64,000 nt of DNA from Phymatolithon calcareum. Its lineage: Eukaryota > Rhodophyta > Florideophyceae > Hapalidiales. Under the pieces are notes generated by a model. The model saw only the letters and a list, made by a program, of their open reading frames with translations. It made no database searches and had not been told where the DNA came from. Positions 55,791-64,000 of this stretch are shown here, in pieces (the stretch's first letter is position 1; each line of letters begins with the position of its first letter). The stretch spans positions 1,922,001-1,986,000 of the forward strand of contig OZ345373.1 in NCBI GenBank assembly GCA_977006965.1, read 5' to 3'. Position numbers and translations under genes: made by a program.

Positions 55791-57808
55791 ATGACAGCAA
55801 CTGGCTCTCTTTTCTTAGCCGCTTCTCTCTGTGCCCTCGCATTTTGCGCTCCCAGTACCCACACGAAGAGGAATGCAATCGCACAGCCCCTCCAAGGACG
55901 TGGACAGAAATGTCTCACGCGCTTCCACAACAACCCGGAACATTTTTCAAGATGTATTCATCACATTTGCTTTCTGTTTCTGCAGGATGCACCGGTAAGT
56001 GACATCATCTGATAGCAGCTTTTCAAGACCAATGAATTCCCATGCAAAACGACTGACAGGTGTCGACTTTCTCCGCCTCGCAGTACATCCAGCTTGACCC
56101 GTCAATGCAGTCCGAAGATGATCAAGTCCTTTTCCATTGCAATGCCCCCTCTTCCGAGTTTCCGCATCTTAGCGGAACGACTTTTTCCATTCATAACGCT
56201 ACATCGATCAAGGATGCACTATGTGTTTGGGCAGGGAATGGATGTTCATTCAATGACGTGACAGCCTTCCTCTCCGAGCAGAGCGTGGAGAACCCCGATC
56301 ATCAATTCGCTGTAACAGGGCTTCTGCTCGAGTCTCCGTCTCGAATTTCCTCCACATTGTACCCGTCGAGCTCAATTTTGGACAGTCAACTCGTCATCAT
56401 CGGACCTCGGGATGATTTTGAAGGTGCTTCATCGCCGCTAATAACTCTGTTGCGTCCATTCCGCCGTGAGACTTGGTTACTGTTGTCGTCGATGCTTTCC
56501 GTCTTCTTCATATTGGGACTGCTCATCATGTTCGTCTTCACTCCTGGATCGGTCCACTGGCATGCTCTGTTTTTCCAATTTATGGGGGAGCCAGTCGATG
56601 ACAATGATCTGGCCGCGAAGGCAGGTGACCTTAGCGATCTTTCTCAGAGTGTGCAATCTTCGATGACATCTTTGCGCTACCGATCGGGCTTCAGGAGAAC
56701 CTCTACTGACAGTCAAATGGCTTATAATGAGGAGAATACAGATTTCCAAGAGTCGAACAGCAAGATTATCACCTACAGGGCGGCTCTCTGGCTTTTTCGA
56801 GCCGCGATTTCCACGTTTCTCATAGTCTTCATTTTGTTTTATGAAATTGCAGTGGTCAATTTCATGTTTATTCAAAACACGAAGCCGGAGGCAAAGAACA
56901 TAAACAGACTGAGTGCAGCCGAGCTCGCAGAGTATTCCGTCCTGAAGGATTCGAGTATTGAAGATGTTTGGCGAAAAACAGGTACGTCTTGTCTACCCAA
57001 AGCCGTTCTCCAGGCTCTGTTACCGAAGAATTCTTACTTTGATGATTTGCTTTTCCTTTTGTGCAACAGTGGACCCACTCCGGATTTACAACTCTTCTTT
57101 TTATCCTTGGTATAGGTGTCCTACTGCTGAAGACTGGTACGATTTCAAAATAACTTCGCGATAGTTGATGGGGGAGTCGGTGAATCAATCTTCTGACATG
57201 CGATTTTCCTTCTTTATTCGACAACAGCTTTGACAAAGTTCTCGACAGAGCTCATCGCGCTAAGCTTGTTGTAACTTTTGATGTACGTCCTGCATAACAA
57301 TTACAGCGTGTCGGCGATGGATGCTGTTCCCCAACTAACCAGAATATTAACTTTTATGATTTAGAATTTTGGCCAGTACCAAATGCTGACCCGGGGTGTG
57401 TGCAACAAGCTGGCGATTTACAAAACCGAGCGCCGTCTGTATTCCTTCGGTGCAGGGTGGTTATATGGAAACGGCGTGAAACCCTTGACACGTCGCACTG
57501 TAGACAAGAACATTCTGGACCTCCGAGTGACCGATCAGATGAGGCAAATCATGAAGACACATATGACGAAGGACGGTGAAATGCAATGCAGACCTAGACT
57601 GAGCAATATATCCGGGAATATTGTCGGTCTTGCCATTCTCGTTCTTGTAGGCCCGAGTCTAGTGCTTCTAACAGTACTTCTGTGTGTTGCGGGATGCAAA
57701 GGTGCTGCAACATCCACGCAAGAGGATGACAAAGATTGGGTTGAAGTGTTTCCACGGTTATCGGATGCCCCCCATAGAAGGAAAAGAAAACCACGCTCCT
57801 TGTGCTGA
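55791..57808 (+). CDS. Ionotropic glutamate receptor-like channel 2 (five exons)
   Basis: Model: exons 55791-55994, 56084-56981, 57070-57136, 57228-57282, 57365-57808; 1,668 nt, 555 residues. Introns 89, 88, 91 and 82 nt, all GT-AG, at the same positions and phases as gene 1; exons 1, 3 and 4 are the same lengths (204, 67, 55). Signal peptide (1-20); extracellular segment with LYPSSSILDSQLVIIGP; M1 199-220; pore-loop-like VHWHALFFQFMGEP; linker 239-298; M3 302-333; S2 (VLDRAHRAKLVVTFD; YSFGAGWLYGNGVKP; NILDLRVTDQMRQI); M4 about 494-517; basic C-terminal tail. The canonical M3 motif SYTANLAAF reads FYEIAVVNF. Probably a plasma-membrane or organelle cation channel; ligand unknown. Confidence 0.87.
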
Positions 57809-58190
57809 CTGCGAGGCGGAAAACCTCTGCGGTGTGCAAGAAGAGATTTAGATATTTACCGCGTCGTAGAACATTGCTCAACTGCTGAAGCGTGGGCACA
57901 ATTTAGGACTCCGAGTTTTTGGGTTTAGTTCATATAAAGGACTTGCCAAGAGGGAATGAGCTTGCACTGGTCTGCCTGGCGCTGGGACATTTCGTTTGCC
58001 CAGCGCAACGACGAATCATTGGTGATGCACTGGGTCTAGACACGAAACCCGCTGGAATAGGATGATGAAACTTAAGCCCTCAAACCGTTCTAGCCTCGAC
58101 AAGGAAGAATCCGAAATGAACGAAATCAAGCAAGTTGGCTGTTTGCACATTTCCGATATGGACTCCTGCTCGGGAAAAAGCGAATTCCTG
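57809..58190. other. 3' flank of receptor gene 2
   Basis: Nothing recognised over about 380 bp. A short minus frame (57594-57899) is a shadow of the last exon. Confidence 0.4.
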
Positions 58191-59050
58191 GAGAAGTGTT
58201 AAAAGAGCCTTGCAGGCCTTTCGCAGATGACGCGAAGCTGACAGCGACCTCAGCGCAGGGACTCAAGGAAATTCTTGACTTTGTGTCGAAACGGGCCCAG
58301 GAAAACAAAATGAAGTGGAACAAGGCGAAAATCGTCATCCTGCGGACAAGGACTATTGCAAGGCATCATTTTCAACTATCTGAGCGGAAGCTGAAGAAAC
58401 AGCGGAAGTGAAATACCTGGGAGTAACGATTTCTGAGGAAGGGATCTCAATTTCCAATTTGGTCGAAAGAATCAAGAAGTCAAGAATGCCATCGGAACTC
58501 TAAGACGGCTGCGGATTTTCACTAACGGCGTCCACCCGAGGAGGTCAATAAGGTTATAAAAATCTCTTGTGCAGTAGAGGTGGGAGTATGCGCTGCATCT
58601 GGCATATGGGCACTCAAAGTAGAGCATGAGATCGAGAAGATCGAGTCGATGTTCTTCGGTCAAATATTTGGAAAACCTGGAAAAACGAGCGCTAAAAGGG
58701 AGCAGAGCAATTTGCTGTATTGTAAGGCCGAAGGACAGAAGAGACATCCTAGAGAGATGATTTGTGCGACTCATGACGCGCTTAGAGAATCTCGAGGCAA
58801 AGCCAGTACCAGAGCAAGACTCCACGGAGATGCAAAATGCAAGACTGGATGTGACCCACACCAAAGAAACCGGCAGCTCGCCAGGGCGGCGAACGAAGCG
58901 CTGGCCAGCGCAAACATTAAGCATTGCCAAAAGAGAAAGATCCTGAAAGTCGCTACTAAAGCCGGAAAGACAAAAAACGCCGTATACCACACACCAAGAC
59001 AACATTGTTATTGCATTTCCTTTTGCACTGTCTCTACCAACAATCAAAAA
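58191..59050 (+). pseudogene. Degenerate LINE RT fragment, family F type
   Basis: Starts within the RT palm (PFADDAKLTATSAQGLKEIL; ENKMKWNKAK), passes the thumb (VEVGVCAAS; FFGQIFGK) in shifted frames and ends NIKHCQKRKILKVATKAGK, which matches NIKQYTRRKVLEAAAKSKKA in the minus-strand copy at 62.7 kb. Several frameshifts and stops. Catalytic FADD is kept. Confidence 0.75.
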
Positions 59051-59344
59051 TAATACTTCTAGTACCCCTGCTACTAGGTCTTGGAGTACTGTAAACAATG
59101 TCAAAACAAAGCATGGAGACTAGATCGTGTTCGTGGTATTCAGCTAGGAGCAGCTCGAAATAGTCGACTTGTAGTGGTGTGCCGCAGTACTCCCGGGAAG
59201 CAGTTACTCGAGTACCCAGAATGGATCCAGTCCAGGAGCGCCTCAGAGCCCCCCTAGGTGTTGTGTATCGTACTCTATGTGTAGCGCGGAAATCCTGCAA
59301 GAAAAGAAAGAAAGCCTGATCGTATTCAATGCACGCAACATATG
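59051..59344. other. No gene recognised
   Basis: About 290 bp between two LINEs; no support for the minus frame at 59034-59300. Confidence 0.35.
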
Positions 59345-59524
59345 TTTTTTTTGCAACTGTTTAGATGTTTATTTGAAAGCCCTCAATAACACTCCTAAGA
59401 CTGTACGGGAGCAGCTTTTCGTAACTCATTCATTCTAGTATATCGCCTGGTCTCTAATACAGCAACTTGTCGTTCTCCATATTGTCAATTATGGTGGCGC
59501 TGTAGAGTAGTATGGAATCTAATG

Positions 59525-60065
59525 ACAGCGCATTGGCAGGAGCAACGCAGAAGCCTTCGTGACACCCATGAGAGGATACGTTGCGCGGAGCAAACAGCCG
59601 AGGAGCGAGCACGGCGGCGGAAGTGGAGAAGACGTGCAACACCGAGCAAGAAAGCGATGTCCAGAGAATACCTAAACTACAAGCGGTATGCCGCTACCGG
59701 CAGAGCGTCTATAGGGACGATGTCAACGCCCTTAATCAATAGGGACTGGCGCGAGTACCGCGCCACGTGCCATGCGCGGTTACGACATGCTATCGGATCA
59801 GCTGTCAAACGAGCTCGGTGCACTGATCACCGATCTGCAAAATGTGGCGCAATATACACACAATGACACCTCGCTACCCGGGGTCGTCTACGGCGAACAA
59901 TACAGGAGCTCTGCAATTTAGATGGGATATCTGAGATAGTTTTTCCGCCCGCCCCTCTGGCGGTGCGTTTTCGTAAGCTACACAAAGGTAGGTAGCAACT
60001 GAGGAAGCCTTGCCCATATCTTCGGAAGTCTGTGGGGCTTTTAAATAAACTATGCTCAAAAAAAA
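59525..60065 (+). mobile_element. 541-bp retrocopy with A' tail and unfamiliar body
   Basis: Exact 15-16 bp TSD (agtatggaatctaatg, 59509-59524 and 60066-60081). The last ~90 bp match the family A' tail (gaggaagccttgcccatatc; tggggcttttaaataaac). The upstream ~400 bp match no LINE copy here: an Arg-rich frame (RRKWRRRATPSKKAM; INRDWREYRATCHARLRHAI) ends at 59864-59866. Either another LINE's linker region or a chimeric/SINE-like transcript. Confidence 0.75.
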
Positions 60066-60696
60066 AGTATGGAATCTAATGCCTTTTCCGTTCTTAACAT
60101 TTGTCCGGAGTCCAGTTCATACTTTTTTAGGTTCATGCGTATAGTCTACAGGTGGTGCTCTGATGCCGTTCCGAATGTATTCGATATTAGCGTCGTGCTC
60201 ACTTGAGGGAACCTTCCGCTTGCGTATTTTATGGCCAGCTGTCGATGTCTCAATTGGCAAACCTGAGGATGGCAGGGATCTCATCCTGTTTGTCATACGG
60301 TATTTTCGTCTTTCTTTTTACTTCGAGCCTCGTGCCTTCTTTTGCGAACAGTATTCGTCGGAGTTGGCCTGGAGATTTCCCTTCTTACATATATTTGAAG
60401 GGAGTCGCGAACTGTTCTTGTTGCAGCATCGCGGCAATATCGCCACTTGCCCACTGTAGTTCTTTGAATTTTCGCTCTTCCCTTGGCTTGGATAGGATAG
60501 CCGACTTCCTTGCCATTCCTCGTAGCAGCATCCTCAGCGATAATATTTCTCTCCTGTGTTCTGGTGGTTGGATCCTGCACAAAGCCGGAGCCGCTCGATC
60601 CTTCCACTTGCCGTACTACCGAATACTTGGAAGAAGAAGGTTCTTTCTACTTCTTTGATAGCTTCTTGTACTTCTGAGGTCCACGGTGTGAGATGG

Positions 60697-60883
60697 GATA
60701 TTTGACGATTTTATTTTGAGAGCTCCCAAAGCCTCACCTTGGAGTAACGGGGCAGCTCTTGCGATAATCTCTACGCTAAAGTCGTCTGGCTACTCAAAAC
60801 GTTCTTGATTCGTAATTCTCTCCCAACAAGAGCTCCTGTGAGTCTCTTGCACTCAAACTCAATTTCTGTACTCATCTTCGACT
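60697..60883 (-). mobile_element. 187-bp family B tail inserted in LINE C
   Basis: 14-bp TSD acggtgtgagatgg (60683-60696, 60884-60897). Content is the family B 3' end (EIEFECKRLTGALVGRELRI, tail gggagctctcaaaataaaa). Confidence 0.9.
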
Positions 60884-61379
60884 ACGGTGTGAGATGGATA
60901 GCGTATTCCTAACTTGGTTGGATCAATGACTTGTAGATGCGTATGGCTTTCAGGATGTTTATCCCCCGAATGAATACCCCAAGTGGCTTCAGTTGGTGTA
61001 CCGCTGCTTTGGCGTTTTTTATGCGCCTGATTGACCGTAATTCTGGTTGGTCCTAGAGATATCCCGAGGTATGAAACTTCAGGTACCTGCGAAAGGGTCT
61101 GGTGCTCTAGCCGGAATGTGTGGTTCTTTGCCTCGGTCGACTCCAGCACCTCGCTCTTACCTTTTTTGGTGTTCCACGTCATTCCTTTCTCTTCGGCCCA
61201 TTTCGATGAAATATCGAGCAGGTGCTGCAGCGCGTGCGAGGTTTTCGCCAACAGGATCACGTCGTCTGCAAATAGAACTGCAGACACGTCTGCTACCTCG
61301 CTTGGAGCAGCGCTTATGCGCTCCGCGAACTCATCCATAAATATGTTATACTGTACAGACTTGGGCTGAGCGGTGACCA

Positions 61380-61610
61380 GAAGAAGTGAGCTTTAAAGAA
61401 AAGAGTTCAACATTCTGGTCGTCCACGTGGACTCGCGAATCGTGGAACCACAGCAGTTGCTTCAGGTGAAATCTTCTAATGAAGAGCAACAAGCAGAGAA
61501 GAAGCGTGCTTACAAGTAGCTAGCAGGATTAACACCCTGCTATAATCTAAGTAGAGAAAAAATAAAAAGCACTGCTTGCTAGCCCCTTAGGGGAATAAGC
61601 ATTCAATATC
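61380..61610 (+). mobile_element. Family E fragment, plus strand
   Basis: Reads FNILVVHVDSRIVEPQQLLQ ... SSNEEQQAEKKRAYK stop (61517-61519), then gctataatctaagtagag and the tail gcactgcttgctagcccctt-aggggaataagcattc. Best-preserved family E copy. Confidence 0.7.
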
Positions 61611-61736
61611 ATTAGGGAACATAATTGTTACCCCCACATGAGCGGGAATTATTCAGTATGCTACTGTGTATTTTGGCTTTATATCGCAAATTCAAGGTCT
61701 GGGATTTTCACTGCCGAGAGACAAAAAGAAGAAGAA

Positions 61737-62148
61737 GAAGAAGTGTAAGTTTTTTATTTAAAAGTTACCAACGCATCTGCAGACGCTTGGGGCAACTTTG
61801 CGAAGGCCATTGGGCCAAAAACAGGGTCTATCGTTCTTATATGTTAGCGTGGTCGATTTCGACACGATCTGGCGGAAATATCAAAACCTACCTCTGGCTT
61901 AGAGCCTCGAGGGGGAAAAATATTCCACTGTCTTGAGTCGCGGGTTTCAGGTTTCGAGAGTGGCCTTGGCCGCCTGATACATGGCAAGTATTTCGTCGAG
62001 TGCCCTCCTTGTAAAAGCACTTTCTTCATATGATAGCTTGTCTTTTGATAGGCCTGACTTGAGATCTTCGATAGCCTCCTTTCCAGTTTGTCCAGTTAGG
62101 TCTATGAGCTCGGAGGTGCTCATCGGCGGGAACATTCCAAATGCCCAT
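61737..62148 (-). mobile_element. 5'-truncated LINE tail, family F, copy 2
   Basis: Minus strand encodes LWAFGMFPPMSTSELIDLTG ... SYEESAFTRRALDEILAMYQ, stop 61947-61949, and the family F tail. Flanked by agagacaaaaagaagaagaa (61717-61736; 62149-62168), a 20-bp TSD that is partly simple sequence. Confidence 0.85.
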
Positions 62149-62168
62149 AGAGACAAAAAGAAGAAGAA

Positions 62169-62990
62169 ATGGAGATTTTTATTTTAAAAGTTACCAAGGC
62201 ATCAGCAGACCCTTGGGGCAACTTTGCAATTTCCAGTCTTTCGTCTAGAGTGACATGCGGCTAGAAGTTGCGACCCAATATGGAAGGATACCAAAACCTA
62301 CCTCTGGTCCTTAAGTGGGCCTCGAGGGGGAAAAATACTCCACTGTACTGTGTCACCGTGACACTGTCACGCGGAGTCAGCATGCCGTAACTCAAGATGC
62401 AATTGTTGAGCAAGAGTGACTTAGGTTTTGTTGGTCTTGACTGCTTGAAGCACGGCCAGAACGTCATCGAACGCTCTCCTCGTAAAGGCACTTTCCTCTA
62501 ACGATAGCATATCTTTCGACATCCCGAGCTTGACATCTTGTATTGCCTCCCTGCTGGTTTCTCTTCTCAATTCCGTTAGCTTTGAGGTGCTCATACGCGG
62601 AAACGTACCAAATGCCCACTTAATTGCTAGTGCTCTGTATTTTCTCGACTTGAAGCACAGGTGCGGCGGCAGTGCTCTTTCGGCATGGGGGATAGGCCGC
62701 TTTTTGCCTTTTTAGATTTCGCAGCAGCTTCTAAGACCTTCCGTCTTGTGTACTGCTTGATGTTTGTGTTTTCCGATGTCTCATTTACGGCAATAGTCAA
62801 ATTCAGATTTAGTTCAGCTTGCGCGACATCCAACTCCGCAATGCGAAGCTTCTTACCATTACTCTCAGAAGCTGGTCTTGACGTAGCGTTTGCACGGTTC
62901 CTCATGAGTCTTCGCACGAACATTCTCGCAAGGATGTCCCTTCTAACCCTGTGCTGTAAGATGCGGCACATCGCCCTGCTTCTTTCCAGG
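62169..62990 (-). mobile_element. 5'-truncated LINE, family F variant
   Basis: Minus strand: CRILQHRVRRDILARMFVRR ... NTNIKQYTRRKVLEAAAKSK, then SRKYRALAIKWAFGTFPRMS-type sequence and SLEESAFTRRAFDDVLAVLK, then a long 3' UTR and tail ...ggtaacttttaaaataaaaat. Frameshift near 62640. Diverged from the F copies at 31 and 61.7 kb. Confidence 0.78.
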
Positions 62991-63112
62991 CTTCTCTTTC
63001 CGGCCTTCCCTAGTGTCTATTTTACGAACCCCCTCAATTGAGGGGCGATTTGAAAGCTCAAAAATATCATAAAGCAAATTCGAAACAGATCGCTCATGCC
63101 ATATTCGTAAAG

Positions 63113-63740
63113 CCTGGCTCATCTTCTGTGCGAGGAGTACCCACACTACTACCTTAAATTCGCTTCGTTTGGTGCTAGAAACGAAAATATGTTGGTCACT
63201 CAGAAGTTCCAGACCTGCCATTCCAGGAGAAAAACATCGGCCGCGCGCGGTCGGTACATCAGTACGCACCAAGACAGCATCTGTAGGGGATCTATCAGAG
63301 TGCTACAGACTATGCGGAGCCATTTCGAAGTTGAAAAAGGTGAGTAGTACGGTTCAGAATGTACTCGGGGAAAAAATCAATGGTCGCGCGAGCATGTCAC
63401 ATCGCATGAAATGGGTTCTGATTCGTCATCCATTGAAGAAGACTAAGATTAAGACAGTCCACATTGTCAACGTCAAGGCGGAGAACGCTGTCGTTGACAT
63501 TACAGACGCTGAAAAGCTTGAACCGAGCCAACACCGGCAAAAGCGCGGTATAGCCTAGGCCTGCTTACAGTGATCATCCTTGCCCATCTTCATCGCGAAA
63601 CGCCTGTTTATCGTCTACAGTCGAGATCACATGCTCCTCAGAAGGGCATACAAGCTTCGATAAACCTTCAGAAGCTCTAAACGATCTCTGCGGGGCACTC
63701 TCGCCTAAGTCTTACAGGGTCCGTGAGACAAAACATCACA
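63113..63740. repeat. About 600-bp duplicated unit, copy 2
   Basis: Copy of 25850-26440 in the same orientation, with a ~40-bp extra block near 63534-63575. The plus frame (63169-63558) encodes GEKINGRASMSHRMKWVLIR, HPLKKTKIKTVHIVNVKAEN; substitutions between copies are mostly conservative. The donor-like ag|gtgagt is at about 63341. Confidence 0.65.
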
Positions 63741-64000
63741 CCGTGTAATCACTGTGAGTCTTAAGATAAGGAATGGGTTTATCTTGAAAAGGGGTGATCT
63801 CTCTCCGATGAGAAGATGAGATGAGATGCTCCAGTCTAAGGTGCGATTTAGGATCGCCGCTTAAATAGAGCAGGGGCGAGAAATGCACACCCTGTACAAA
63901 GAGGGGGAGCACTAACAGACACTACTCTAACAATCCCAATTGGTTAGTATGTTCTCCCTGAGAGTGTAAGTGTCGCTAATTACACTCGTGCAGCATTGCG
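63741..64000. other. No gene recognised at the right edge
   Basis: About 260 bp with no supported feature. Confidence 0.35.

Larger units (their letters stand above)
59345..61372 (-). mobile_element. LINE family C, 5'-truncated, with two nested insertions
   Basis: Minus strand. RT palm at 61370-60900 (SPLSPSLY, then out of frame NIFMDEFAERISA; VLFADDVILLAKT; WNTKKGKSEVL), thumb and post-RT region at 60680-60220 (CRIQPPEHRREILSL; FKELQWASGDIAAM), C-terminus at 60190-59455 (LDSILLYSATIIDNMENDKL), then the family C tail. Frameshifts at about 61350 and 60985. It is interrupted by 59525-60065 and 60697-60883. Confidence 0.83.

Overview
This window looks like nuclear DNA of a protist. The best guess is an alveolate of the Perkinsus type; that is an inference from overall character, not from a marker gene. 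The evidence for a eukaryote is direct. Two paralogous genes each have five exons joined by short GT-AG introns (62-91 nt). Single-exon genes encode a secreted trypsin-fold protease and an ankyrin-repeat membrane protein. Most of the rest is retrotransposon and DNA-transposon debris. I see no rRNA gene, CRISPR array or operon.

Layout, left to right. 1-7,300: non-LTR retrotransposons (LINEs), including an almost complete element (979-4252, minus strand) and a chain of insertions inside insertions (5081-7275). 7,300-10,400: tandem repeats and 5'-truncated LINE tails. 10,583-13,282: host genes, a serine protease (minus) and a small secreted Tyr/Arg-rich protein (plus). 13,690-21,000: LINE fragments, a zinc-knuckle gag pseudogene, a 30-bp tandem repeat and a GC-rich gag-like relic. 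22,133-23,300: two small single-pass membrane proteins. 23,600-32,340: a possible piggyBac relic, a ~600-bp repeat that recurs at 63.1 kb, and a degenerate LINE (28130-30602). 32,702-33,751: ankyrin gene. 34,000-38,400: mostly empty, with a 42-bp minisatellite. 38,465-48,504: the densest transposon nest. Here a LINE carries a complete Ty3-type LTR element with matching 296-bp LTRs, which itself carries a hAT element; next to it a second LINE carries a TA-flanked MITE. 48,691-57,808: two ionotropic-glutamate-receptor-like genes transcribed away from each other, separated by 5.1 kb holding a 404-bp long inverted repeat and several smaller palindromes. 58,190-63,740: more nested LINEs and the second copy of the 600-bp repeat.

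Family labels are mine: LINE-1, A, A', B, C, D, E, F, G are groups recognised by shared C-terminal coding and 3' tails within this window. In many places exact target-site duplications (TSDs), plus reading frames that resume across an insertion, let the order of insertion be read directly. The main biological items are the paired receptor genes with conserved introns, the long inverted repeat between them, the four-element nest at 40.8-47.8 kb, and a recurrent C-to-T pattern among the stop codons that broke the transposon genes.
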